64,000 nt of DNA from Algoriphagus sp. Y33 (GTDB lineage: Bacteria > Bacteroidota > Bacteroidia > Cytophagales > Cyclobacteriaceae), in assembly GCF_014838715.1 (NCBI RefSeq), contig NZ_CP061947.1:4702001-4766000 (forward strand), written 5' to 3'. Position 1 is the first letter of the stretch; every line of letters begins with the position of its first letter. Below the pieces are notes generated by a model. The model was not told where the DNA came from and did not search any database. It saw only the letters and a program-made list of their open reading frames with translations. A program made the position numbers and the translations under genes. This document shows, piece by piece, positions 35,046 to 42,693 of the stretch.

Positions 35046-35648
35046 ATGTCAGTAAAAATCAGATTAGCACGAAGAGGTAGAAGAAAAATGGCTATCTACG
35101 ACGTGGTTGTAGCTGATGCAAGAGCTCCACGTGATGGACGCTTCATCGAGAAAATTGGATCTTACAATCCAAACACGAATCCTGCTTCTATCAACATCAA
35201 CAATGAGCGCGCTCTTAAATGGTTGTTGAACGGAGCTCAGCCAACAGACACTGTGAAAGCAATGCTTTCTTACAGAGGTGTGATGCTGAAAAAACACCTT
35301 CAGATTGGTGTATTGAAAGGTGCAATCACGCAAGAACAAGCAGATGCAAAATTCGAAGCGTGGCTAAACGAGAAAGACACGAAGATTGCAGGCAAAGCGG
35401 AAGGTATCTCTGCTGCTAAAGCGGATGCACGTAAGAAAGCATTGGATGCTGAGACAGCTAAGAATCAGGCTAGACTTGACGCGATCAAAGCAAGAGAAGA
35501 TGAGCAAAAAGCATTGCTAGCTGCTGCTGAAGCTGCTAACAACCCTGCTCCTGCTGTAGAAGAGGCTGCCGCTGAAGAAACTCCTGCTGCTGAGGCTCCT
35601 GCAGAAGAGAACGCCCCTGAATCAGGAGAAGACGAAGCAAAAGCATAA
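35046..35648 (+). CDS. rpsP: 30S ribosomal protein S16 with extended acidic/Ala-rich tail
   Basis: The first 80 residues are S16: [20 protein letters not shown] and [13 protein letters not shown]. Total length is 200, while S16 is about 80-90 in most bacteria. The extra part begins with a helical Lys/Ala-rich stretch ([20 protein letters not shown]) and ends in an Ala/Glu/Pro-rich tail ([17 protein letters not shown]). Extended S16 is common in Bacteroidota. It starts the rpsP-rimM-trmD-rplS operon. Confidence 0.95.
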   Translation: MSVKIRLARRGRRKMAIYDVVVADARAPRDGRFIEKIGSYNPNTNPASININNERALKWLLNGAQPTDTVKAMLSYRGVMLKKHLQIGVLKGAITQEQADAKFEAWLNEKDTKIAGKAEGISAAKADARKKALDAETAKNQARLDAIKAREDEQKALLAAAEAANNPAPAVEEAAAEETPAAEAPAEENAPESGEDEAKA

Positions 35649-35659
35649 TATAAATCCCC

Positions 35660-36190
35660 ATGAATAAGGACCAAAGCTTTCAGTTGGGCTACGTGTCTAA
35701 AGTTCATGGACTTCGTGGTGAGGTAATGATCATGTTGGATGTCGATTATCCTGAGGATTATGAGACATTGGAGCATGTATTCTTAGAGCAAAAATCCCGG
35801 CTGGTACCGTTTTTCCTGGAGCACTTTGTACTCCAACCCGGAAATAAAGCACTGGCAAAATTCGAGGATTTGGACTCACTCAGCCAGGTAGAAGAGTTGG
35901 TTGGACTGGGAGTGTTTCTTCCCTTGACTGCACTGCCTGAACTGAAAGAAGATCAGTATTTCTTCCATGAGTTGGTCGGATTTGAAGTCTTTGACGAGAC
36001 CAAAGGTCTGATTGGATCTATCCGGATCGTCTACGATCTGGAGACTCAGAATCTCCTCGGGGTTACACACAAGGAAAAAGAAGTACTGATACCCATTCAG
36101 GATGGAATTATCCAAAAAGTGGACAAGGCAGCTAAAAAAGTTTACTGCAGATTGCCCGAAGGTTTACTTGAAATTTATCTGGAAGACTAA
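35660..36190 (+). CDS. rimM: Ribosome maturation factor RimM
   Basis: The 176-residue protein binds S19 in the 30S head during maturation. The N-terminal domain contains QLGYVSKVHGLRGEVMIMLD. The PRC-barrel domain starts near residue 95 (DQYFFHELVGFEVFDETKG) and ends VLIPIQDGIIQKVDKAAKKV. It starts eleven bases after rpsP and ends three bases before trmD, the conserved order. Confidence 0.94.
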   Translation: MNKDQSFQLGYVSKVHGLRGEVMIMLDVDYPEDYETLEHVFLEQKSRLVPFFLEHFVLQPGNKALAKFEDLDSLSQVEELVGLGVFLPLTALPELKEDQYFFHELVGFEVFDETKGLIGSIRIVYDLETQNLLGVTHKEKEVLIPIQDGIIQKVDKAAKKVYCRLPEGLLEIYLED

Positions 36191-36193
36191 CCC

Positions 36194-36910
36194 ATGCACA
36201 TTGATATCATCACTGTAGTACCGGGATTGCTGGAAGGACCGTTTGCACACTCCATTCTAAAAAGGGCGGAGGACAAAGGACTGGCCGGTATTCGCGTGAT
36301 CAATCTACGGGATTATTCAACGGGCAAGCAAAAGCAGGTCGATGACTACGCCTTTGGAGGGGGTGCAGGGATGGTAATGTCCATCGAGCCTATCGCCCGA
36401 TGTATAGAAGCACTTCAGAAGGAACGCACGTATGATGAGATCATCTACATGACGCCTGATGGAGCCAGGTTCGACCAGCCTATGGCAAATGCACTTTCGC
36501 TCCATCAAAACCTGCTGATCCTTTGCGGTCACTACAAGGGTGTGGATGAGCGGGTAAGAGAGTGCTTCATCACCAAGGAAATCAGTATTGGTGACTATGT
36601 GCTTTCCGGAGGAGAATTGGCAGCCGCTGTAGTGGCTGATGCGGTGATTCGCCTGATCCCGGGAGTATTGAATGATGAGACCTCTGCATTGACAGATTCT
36701 TTCCAAGATGGACTGCTGGCACCTCCGGTGTATACCCGCCCCGCAGATTATGAAGGGATGAAGGTACCTGAGGTATTGCTTTCGGGACATGAAGCCAAGA
36801 TAAACGAATGGAGATTTGAAGCATCGGTTCGCCGAACCCAAGAAAGAAGACCTGATTTGCTCAGCGAAAAAGGAACTGGGGAAAGCGATGCAGAATCGTA
36901 TAAGAAGTAA
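36194..36910 (+). CDS. trmD: tRNA (guanine37-N1)-methyltransferase
   Basis: The 238-residue SPOUT methyltransferase makes m1G37 next to anticodons ending in [21 protein letters not shown] starts the protein. The trefoil knot reads [16 protein letters not shown] and [20 protein letters not shown]. The catalytic-region segment [18 protein letters not shown] follows. Length is normal. It is part of the rpsP operon. Confidence 0.96.
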   Translation: MHIDIITVVPGLLEGPFAHSILKRAEDKGLAGIRVINLRDYSTGKQKQVDDYAFGGGAGMVMSIEPIARCIEALQKERTYDEIIYMTPDGARFDQPMANALSLHQNLLILCGHYKGVDERVRECFITKEISIGDYVLSGGELAAAVVADAVIRLIPGVLNDETSALTDSFQDGLLAPPVYTRPADYEGMKVPEVLLSGHEAKINEWRFEASVRRTQERRPDLLSEKGTGESDAESYKK

Positions 36911-36960
36911 TTAAATAAGCCACGCGTTGGCAAACAGCGAAAGCAAAAAAACATAAAGCT

Positions 36961-37326
36961 ATGAGCGATCTAATGAAAATAGTAGAAGCGGAATACAGCG
37001 AAGTAAGAGCTAAATTCCCTTCATTCAAAGCTGGCGATACCATCAACGTACACGTACGTATCAAAGAAGGTAGCAAGGAGCGTATCCAGCAGTTCCAAGG
37101 AACTGTGATCCAGCGTAGAAACCCTAACTCTAACGGTGAGACTTTCACTGTAAGAAAAATATCCAATGGAATAGGTGTAGAAAGAATCTTCCCTATTATC
37201 TCTCCTGCTATCGAGCAAATCGATCTATTGAGACAAGGTAAGGTAAGAAGAGCCCGTCTATTCTACCTAAGAGGACGTCAGGGTAAAGCTGCACGTATCA
37301 AGGAAAAGATAAGAGTGAGAAAGTAA
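36961..37326 (+). CDS. rplS: 50S ribosomal protein L19
   Basis: The 121-residue protein matches L19: [53 protein letters not shown] and [20 protein letters not shown]. It lies 50 bp after trmD and ends the operon before a terminator. Confidence 0.97.
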   Translation: MSDLMKIVEAEYSEVRAKFPSFKAGDTINVHVRIKEGSKERIQQFQGTVIQRRNPNSNGETFTVRKISNGIGVERIFPIISPAIEQIDLLRQGKVRRARLFYLRGRQGKAARIKEKIRVRK

Positions 37327-37349
37327 GATTTCACACGCTTGAAATCAAA

Positions 37350-37378
37350 AAGGAACCCGGCAATGGGTTCCTTTTTTT
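37350..37378 (+). terminator. Terminator of the rpsP-rplS operon
   Basis: AGGAACCC and GGGTTCCT form an 8-bp stem with a six-base loop, followed by seven T residues, 24 bp after rplS. Confidence 0.9.
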
Positions 37379-37583
37379 ATGTCTTGAGGCCGGTCGTGAT
37401 GACACGGAGGCTAGCTAAGCTATCAAGCGTCCTGTTTTTTTAACCCCTGAAAACGCTCAAGTTTTCACGTAGGGCACAAACCGGTGAACAAAAAATGATT
37501 CCTGGGATAATTTTTTGTTCATTTAACGTTAAATAATTGGCTAACAATAATTTGAGCATCATTTTTATTAAAACATATCGGCT

Positions 37584-37898
37584 ATGAACAATTCCTTTTC
37601 CTTCGATCCAAGCTTTCAGATTGCCAAAGTATTTATCCGTCTGGGCATGATTTTCTCTGCTGCCATGGTAGCACTGTTTAGCTACTTGATTTACCTGGCA
37701 TCACTGGGGATTTTTCAAGAATGGGAGATGGAAATCCATTCAACTTTTAGTGATTTTCCAGTGGATACATCTCCATTCATTTGGCAAATGGCCGCCCTCT
37801 CCATTCCGGTTATTGGATTTATTGCAAGCTTTTTTGTGTTGGGCTGGTTGGGAAAAAGAATTCAACTGGAAGATAAAACCCAGAAACTGGTATCGTAA
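37584..37898 (+). CDS. Small membrane protein, unknown
   Basis: A 104-residue protein with two hydrophobic segments, at about residues 14-42 (VFIRLGMIFSAAMVALFSYL) and 70-92 (ALSIPVIGFIASFFVLGWLG), joined by an acidic periplasmic loop. The upstream region TTATTAAAACATATCGGCT is A-rich, as expected for this phylum. No family recognised. Codon pattern and clean length make it a probable real gene. Confidence 0.7.
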   Translation: MNNSFSFDPSFQIAKVFIRLGMIFSAAMVALFSYLIYLASLGIFQEWEMEIHSTFSDFPVDTSPFIWQMAALSIPVIGFIASFFVLGWLGKRIQLEDKTQKLVS

Positions 37899-38071
37899 CA
37901 GGCTTTATTAAAAAGAATGGTGAGTAAGTAATACAGCAGTTCGTGGAGCTGAACCTCGGTATTGGTTTGTTTTAAGCCGCATTATGCATTTCTATTTCGG
38001 TCTAATTCAAAATCCAGGCTTAACCTTCAACCAGGACACTAATGGCATCGAACCGCAGTCACTAGTACAGG

Positions 38072-38119
38072 TGGATGAAAGTGTAAATTGGATCCGGCTT
38101 CTGGAGAAGCAGGATAACA
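38072..38119 (-). repeat. Third dispersed repeat family, copy 3
   Basis: GGATGAAAGTGTAAATTGGA and TCCGGCTTCTGGAGAAGCAG then GATAACA. Its reverse complement matches 42380-42428 at most positions. TTCTGGAGAA in the centre is a small palindrome (TTCTccAGAA type). Confidence 0.65.
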
Positions 38120-38252
38120 TGGAGGGGGAATAAGTGATAAAACAGTGCGTGACACAAACGGTGGCAGGCTACGGGAAAGTCACTTTTAACTCTGGTGTCC
38201 TCTGTGCAACCCTCTGCAGCAACCGCAGCAAAAAAAGACTTTCCGAAAAATC

Positions 38253-38277
38253 AAAAAAAAGAGGGCCGAAGCCCTCT
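38253..38277 (-). terminator. Terminator of the FKBP gene cluster
   Basis: AGAGGGC-CGAA-GCCCTCT, a perfect 7-bp stem with a tetraloop, preceded on the plus strand by eight A residues that give the U-tract on the minus-strand RNA. Confidence 0.9.
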
Positions 38278-38285
38278 GATATAGT

Positions 38286-38837
38286 TTAGTCCATTCCCAA
38301 GAACTCCACATCGAATATTAGAATAGCATCGGGTGGAACTGCTTCACCTTTACCTACATTCTGATAAGCCCATGCGGCAGGAATAATTAATTTAGCCTTG
38401 GAACCTGGCCTAAGTCGACTAAATCCAATGCTCCACCCAGGTATAACACTTCCTCCCACTGTGAAGGGGAAGGGCGCATATACCACTTTCTCATCATAGA
38501 TATCATTATCTTTTGCCACTTGTTCAATATTCGTATCAAATACAGACCCATCACTCATCAGTGAGCCGATGTAGTTAGTATAGACTGAGTTTCCATTAAT
38601 CGGTCTAGAACCTGTACCCTCTTCTTGTACGATAATTATCACTCCGCGATCGTGGATACGGTATAAGCTATCAATCTCGGCAGTTTCCAGATAATCGGCA
38701 ATAATAACACTGTCCTTTGCCAGATTGCCCGCTATATCATACGTCGGTCCTGTATCGTAGGGATTATTGGGCTCACAGCTCATAAATATCACTGCTATAG
38801 CCAGAAAGAAGAAAATACTAGCTTGTCTTAAAATCAT
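38286..38837 (-). CDS. FKBP-type peptidyl-prolyl isomerase lipoprotein (third of three)
   Basis: The 183-residue lipoprotein has the lipobox FMSC (C21) after MILRQASIFFFLAIAVI. The FKBP fold covers about residues 75-183: VYTNYIGSLMSDGSVFDTNI, VIPGWSIGFSRLRPGSKAKL, IIPAAWAYQNVG and ILIFDVEFLGMD. Aromatic and Ile residues of the proline-binding pocket are present. It starts one base after the stop of the next FKBP gene. Likely works on protein folding in the periplasm or outer membrane. Confidence 0.9.
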   Translation of the reverse strand: MILRQASIFFFLAIAVIFMSCEPNNPYDTGPTYDIAGNLAKDSVIIADYLETAEIDSLYRIHDRGVIIIVQEEGTGSRPINGNSVYTNYIGSLMSDGSVFDTNIEQVAKDNDIYDEKVVYAPFPFTVGGSVIPGWSIGFSRLRPGSKAKLIIPAAWAYQNVGKGEAVPPDAILIFDVEFLGMD

Positions 38838-38838
38838 A

Positions 38839-39396
38839 TTATTGCTCTGGTCCAGGAGTTACACTTACTAATTCTAGTTCAAACATAATAGGAGTATTTG
38901 AAGGAATCCGTCCATCTGAACTACCTTGTCTGCCATATGCAAACTCAGATGGCATAAACACAGTGGCTTTGTCCCCTACCTCCATTTGCAAGGCTCCAAG
39001 CTCAAAGCCCGGAATCAATTGGCCAATACCCAATCGAAAAACAAGGGGCTCATAATCTCTTTGGGAATTAAAAATCCCTGCCTCTTTAGCAATATCTTCA
39101 AAGGAAGTATCGAATACTTTATTACTAAGTAATCTTCCCACATAATTCACCTTTAATGTATCCCCAAGACTAACTGTGTCTCTGCTTCCGGATAATTCTT
39201 GCCAGATTACTGTAATCCCTCTATTTGCGTCGTAAACTTCTTTGACATTTACAATAGTAGTGGTGTCAAGGTAAGCCTGAATCTCTGCTAAGTCTTCATT
39301 GAAGATCACTTCATTGGTAGCATCATCATCAATACAAGACGCAAAAGCGAAACTACCTGCTATCAGGCTTAAAAGGGCAAATACTCTAATTTTCAT
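38839..39396 (-). CDS. FKBP-type peptidyl-prolyl isomerase lipoprotein (second of three)
   Basis: A 185-residue protein with lipobox FASC (C21) in MKIRVFALLSLIAGSFAFAS. The FKBP part reads LKVNYVGRLLSNKVFDTSFE, LIPGFELGALQMEVGDKATV, FMPSEFAYGRQGSSDGRIPS and MFELELVSV. It is closely spaced with the neighbouring FKBP gene, pointing to tandem duplication. F. johnsoniae GldI is an FKBP lipoprotein needed for gliding, but which of these three is the counterpart cannot be told. Confidence 0.9.
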   Translation of the reverse strand: MKIRVFALLSLIAGSFAFASCIDDDATNEVIFNEDLAEIQAYLDTTTIVNVKEVYDANRGITVIWQELSGSRDTVSLGDTLKVNYVGRLLSNKVFDTSFEDIAKEAGIFNSQRDYEPLVFRLGIGQLIPGFELGALQMEVGDKATVFMPSEFAYGRQGSSDGRIPSNTPIMFELELVSVTPGPEQ

Positions 39397-39444
39397 TGTG
39401 CTGGTTTTAGTATTGTTTACTTAGATATGCCTACAATACGTTGC

Positions 39445-40368
39445 TTATTGCACATCCGCTACATCCACATCAAAAACAAGTACGGAATTGGCAGGAATTT
39501 TTGCACCCATGGCATTTTCGCCATAGCCCAATGGAGAAGGAATGATGAATTTTGCTTTAGAACCTTTTTTCAAAAGCAACAATCCTTCATCCCAGCCAGG
39601 AATCACCTGACCCATGCCAACAGTCACAGGAAGTGCTTCGTAAGGACGTCCTTCGCTAAACGCATTGTTTTCCTTGGCCAAAGATTCGATGGACGTGTCA
39701 AACAATGTTCCGTCTATCAGATAACCCGCATAGTTCACATGCATAGTAGTACCTGCGGAGACCGGTTCACCCGTTCCCTCTTCCTCGATCACATAGTAAA
39801 GACCACTTTCAGTCTTTTGTGCTTCAAGACCTTTTTCCTTGATAAAATCTTGGATAATCTTATCTTCTTCTATTAGTCTTTCTTTGGCTCTCTCTTCTCT
39901 TTTCACTTCTTCAGCTGCCATTACTTTCTCAAAATACGCCTGAATAGCTTCTTCATTCATGATTTCGAAGGCACCCAAACGTACTTTTACTACATCTTCT
40001 TCCTTCATAAATGGAGGAAAATTGTTGCCAAAGATTGTTTTTGCAGTAGATTCAAAGGCGATGCTGTCTCCCTTTCTGAGGCTAAGGAAGATTTCATCCA
40101 TCCCGTTATTTATTGGCATAGAATCATTTGCCTGCATATATCCCGGAAAAGGCTGCTCAGCGGTAGAATAGATCACAGAATCAGATCCTGTGGTGATCTG
40201 AAGATTGTAAAGCAAAAACTCACCGTTTGGTGCTTTTTCATTTCCTTCTTTCACATAGGTATATTCTATGCCGTCTTTTTCTGTGACTTTGGTTTTTTTA
40301 CATGAAGTCAGGGTACTCGCTCCCACCAAGAGAACAAGGATTGCCAAAAGGCTTTTTGAATTTTTCAT
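39445..40368 (-). CDS. FKBP-type peptidyl-prolyl isomerase lipoprotein (first of three, long form)
   Basis: A 307-residue protein with the lipobox LTSC (C22) in MKNSKSLLAILVLLVGASTL. I take the ATG at 40368 rather than the TTG frame start at 40389, because the former gives a proper lipoprotein signal and sits exactly at the end of leader element B. The N-terminal half is a degenerate FKBP-like domain (LQITTGSDSVIYS), then a charged helix (EVKREERAKERLIEEDKIIQ), then a full FKBP domain (MHVNYAGYLIDGTLFDTSIE, VIPGWDEGLLLLKKGSKAKF). Confidence 0.9.
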   Translation of the reverse strand: MKNSKSLLAILVLLVGASTLTSCKKTKVTEKDGIEYTYVKEGNEKAPNGEFLLYNLQITTGSDSVIYSTAEQPFPGYMQANDSMPINNGMDEIFLSLRKGDSIAFESTAKTIFGNNFPPFMKEEDVVKVRLGAFEIMNEEAIQAYFEKVMAAEEVKREERAKERLIEEDKIIQDFIKEKGLEAQKTESGLYYVIEEEGTGEPVSAGTTMHVNYAGYLIDGTLFDTSIESLAKENNAFSEGRPYEALPVTVGMGQVIPGWDEGLLLLKKGSKAKFIIPSPLGYGENAMGAKIPANSVLVFDVDVADVQ

Positions 40369-40505
40369 CTGATTATAATTGTTTTTCAATGGTCATAACT
40401 TGTCCCGTTACGAAGGTAACGGAATGCCCGCCTGTACGGACAGGGAATCTCGCAGGCACTACAATCATCCCAGTGTGTAACGTCTGGGTCATGTCCGATT
40501 TCGTA
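40369..40505 (+). repeat. Dispersed leader-element repeat, copy B
   Basis: Starts next to the FKBP start codon with CTGATTATAATTGTTTTTCA then ATGGTCAT, contains two hairpins (CCGTTAC-GAAG-GTAACGG and CCTGT-ACGG-ACAGG), the core GGGAATCTCGCAGG, ACAATCATCCCAGTGTGT and the tail CATGTCCGATTTCG. This is the longest copy. Confidence 0.75.
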
Positions 40506-40550
40506 AAGGATAAGTGATTTTTCAAGGTAATAAAGGGGAGTTCAAGCCAA

Positions 40551-41594
40551 TCAATCTGTTGCAAGAGGAACAACGCGGAATAATTCGTCCTGGTGCTCTT
40601 CCACCAAGGTCTCAAATCGCTCTACAGTGTCTTTAAGACTCAACGTAGACTTTCCTCCCGAGGCATTTTTATGTCCACCACCATCAAAATACTCTGCCGC
40701 AAATTTATTGATGGCTACTTCACTGGATGATCTGAAAGAAATTTTGACACCGTCTTCACGTTCCGAAAATAAGGCAGCCAGCTTTATCCCGTCCAAAGAT
40801 AATGCATAATTGACCAAACCTTCTGTATCGCCTGTACGACTTTGATATTTTTTAAGATCTTTTTTGCTGATCGCAAAATAGGCCATATGAAGATTTTCAT
40901 GTACTACCAGCCGGCGGCTGATCGCAAAACCGATAAATTTCAGTCTATTGACCGAATTGGAATCATAGATCCAATTGGCGATTTGTGAAATATCGGCTCC
41001 CAAATCTACCAATTCCGCCACTACGAGATGTACATTCTTGGTGGTATTGGGATGTCTAAACCCTCCCGTGTCAGTCATAATCCCGGCATAGAGGCATTCA
41101 GCGATGTCTTTATCCAAAAGCTTCTCATCCCCCAACTGCACGATCATTTCATAGACCAGTTCGCAGGTAGCGGCGGCTTCAGTGCTCCAGATACGGAAAT
41201 CAGCAAAATCCTCAGGATCCTGATGATGATCAATATTGACGGTATATGCTTCCGACTTGCGGATCATTTCGCCTAATTCGTTTACCCTTTTTAAAACAGA
41301 GAAGTCCAAACAAAAAATAACATCCGCTTCATTTAATTTCTTGGTGGCAAGATCAGTGTGCTTGGGATTACTGAAATCCAGCACTGCGTCATTGCCTTTC
41401 ATCCAGTCCAGAAATGAAGGATAATCCGACGGGGTCACCACCGTCACCTCATGCCCCTTCTTGAGCAGGTAGTTAGCCAACCCCAATGAAGAACCCAATG
41501 CATCGGCATCGGGTTTGACGTGAGTAGTGATAAATATTTTTTTGGGTGAGGCTATCTCTCTCTTAAACGAGGCTAAAGCTTCAATTTTATACAT
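40551..41594 (-). CDS. DHH family phosphoesterase (NrnA-like oligoribonuclease/pAp phosphatase)
   Basis: The 347-residue protein has the DHH domain motifs HVKPDADALGSSLGLANYL (motif I), CLDFSVLKRV (motif II) and VNIDHHQDPEDFADF (the DHH motif), then a DHHA1 C-terminal domain with YFDGGGHKNASGGKST. Members degrade short RNAs and 3'-phosphoadenosine 5'-phosphate. It is cytoplasmic. It precedes the three FKBP genes on the same strand, separated by leader element B, and is divergent from ndk. Confidence 0.92.
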   Translation of the reverse strand: MYKIEALASFKREIASPKKIFITTHVKPDADALGSSLGLANYLLKKGHEVTVVTPSDYPSFLDWMKGNDAVLDFSNPKHTDLATKKLNEADVIFCLDFSVLKRVNELGEMIRKSEAYTVNIDHHQDPEDFADFRIWSTEAAATCELVYEMIVQLGDEKLLDKDIAECLYAGIMTDTGGFRHPNTTKNVHLVVAELVDLGADISQIANWIYDSNSVNRLKFIGFAISRRLVVHENLHMAYFAISKKDLKKYQSRTGDTEGLVNYALSLDGIKLAALFSEREDGVKISFRSSSEVAINKFAAEYFDGGGHKNASGGKSTLSLKDTVERFETLVEEHQDELFRVVPLATD

Positions 41595-41728
41595 TTAGCT
41601 GCTTTTTGGCTCTGTAGTACGCAAAGGTCAGGAAATTTTCGACAATTCCCAATTATCCCAGCTCACTGATAATGAATAAACTACACGGAAAATGCTAAAG
41701 TTTTTATGGTGAATGCTGCGAAAAAGTC

Positions 41729-41736
41729 TATTTTTG
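41729..41736 (+). promoter_or_regulatory. TAnnTTTG -7 box before ndk
   Basis: TATTTTTG, an exact consensus match, ends 33 bp before the ndk ATG. Confidence 0.55.
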
Positions 41737-41768
41737 CGCCCGAATTAAACCAATGAAAAACATAAAAC

Positions 41769-42191
41769 ATGGCAACTAACAGAACATTCACTATGATCAA
41801 ACCTGATGCTTTCGCAGATGGAAACTCAGGAGCAATTTTGAAAATGATCGAAGAAGCAGGCTTCAAAATCGTGGCCATGAAGGCAACCCGATTGACAAAA
41901 GAGATCGCAGGCAAATTCTACGAAGTTCACTCAGAAAGACCATTCTACGCTGATCTTTGCGCATATATGTCTTCCGGACCTATCATCGCAGCTATCCTGG
42001 AGAAAGAAAATGCAGTGGAAGATTTCAGAAAATTGATAGGTGCTACCAACCCGGCTGATGCAGGTGAGGGAACTATCCGTAAGATCTTCGCCAAGTCTAT
42101 AGAAGCTAATGCCGTACACGGTTCTGACTCTGACGAAAATGCCGCTATCGAAGGATCTTTCTACTTCTCCCAGATCGAAAGAGTAGGTTAA
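41769..42191 (+). CDS. ndk: Nucleoside diphosphate kinase
   Basis: The 140-residue enzyme balances NTP pools by phosphate transfer through a His intermediate. [20 protein letters not shown] starts the domain. The active-site His is in [14 protein letters not shown] (around residue 118). Length is normal. A single-gene unit with its own terminator. Confidence 0.97.
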   Translation: MATNRTFTMIKPDAFADGNSGAILKMIEEAGFKIVAMKATRLTKEIAGKFYEVHSERPFYADLCAYMSSGPIIAAILEKENAVEDFRKLIGATNPADAGEGTIRKIFAKSIEANAVHGSDSDENAAIEGSFYFSQIERVG

Positions 42192-42217
42192 TTCTAATCG
42201 AAAAAAATAAATTTTGA

Positions 42218-42246
42218 AAGCATTCCGTTTTGGGATGCTTTTTTTA
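42218..42246 (+). terminator. Terminator of ndk
   Basis: AAAGCATTCC and GGGATGCTTT pair with one G-T, loop of five bases, then a T-run. Confidence 0.82.
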
Positions 42247-42379
42247 TTTGAAGACAAAATAACCGCAGAGCACAGAGGTTTACGCGGAGGACACAGTTAG
42301 CAATAAATACACTCCGTCATTGTGGGGAACAGCCTGTCCCGATGTACCGTAAAAGCAATCTCTGTGTTATCCCGATTCT

Positions 42380-42428
42380 GTTATCCTGCTTCTCCAGAAG
42401 CCGGATCTACTTTACACTCTCATCCCCT
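42380..42428 (+). repeat. Third dispersed repeat family, copy 2
   Basis: GTTATCCTGCTTCTCCAGAA then GCCGGATCTACTTTACACTC and TCATCCCCTG. Matches the reverse complement of 38072-38119 closely and 9966-10009 more loosely. Confidence 0.65.
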
Positions 42429-42608
42429 GAGGGAAGCCCGCCTTAATCAAGGTTTTGATAGGGCAGTCGGGAGAACCAAATAAAATTTTCCTCTAATTAG
42501 ACCACTTACGTAGAAGCAAAATTCATCCAATATCTAGATACTTAATCCAGTGATAAGTCGATTTTAAAGCCTATTGACACCCTTTTCTCCTTTCCAGCTT
42601 ACTTTCTT

Positions 42609-42629
42609 ATACTTATTTATAATAAGTAT
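42609..42629. promoter_or_regulatory. Inverted repeat upstream of nirB, candidate response-regulator site
   Basis: ATACTTAT-TTATA-ATAAGTAT. Each half contains TACTTAT, which fits the NarL heptamer TACYYMT. The centre lies about 62 bp before the predicted transcription start, a normal activator position. The same half-site occurs before the porin gene. Confidence 0.6.
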
Positions 42630-42652
42630 TTCTTTATGTTTTTGCTTTTAAT

Positions 42653-42668
42653 TACGTATTTATACTTA
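42653..42668. promoter_or_regulatory. 7-2-7 inverted heptamers overlapping the nirB promoter
   Basis: TACGTAT-TT-ATACTTA. The half-sites TACGTAT and TAAGTAT (reverse strand) face each other with two bases between, the spacing used by NarL/NarP dimers. It overlaps the space just before the -7 box. Confidence 0.55.
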
Positions 42669-42674
42669 TATTTG
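42667..42674 (+). promoter_or_regulatory. TAnnTTTG -7 box of nirB
   Basis: TATATTTG, exact consensus, ends 19 bp before the nirB ATG. Confidence 0.6.
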
Positions 42675-42693
42675 AGTTCTAAAATACGTAGCC

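Larger units (their letters stand above)
37899..38285. other. Intergenic region with dispersed repeat and terminator
   Basis: No gene supported. Contains copy 3 of the third repeat family (38072-38119) and the FKBP operon terminator (38253-38277). The flanking sequence GCACAGAGGACAC-type (reverse strand near 38200) also resembles GCGGAGGACACAG near 42282, so the repeat may extend. Confidence 0.5.
42192..42693. other. Intergenic region between ndk and nirB
   Basis: Contains the ndk terminator, copy 2 of the third repeat family and the nirB control region with inverted repeats and a -7 box. No gene. Confidence 0.6.
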
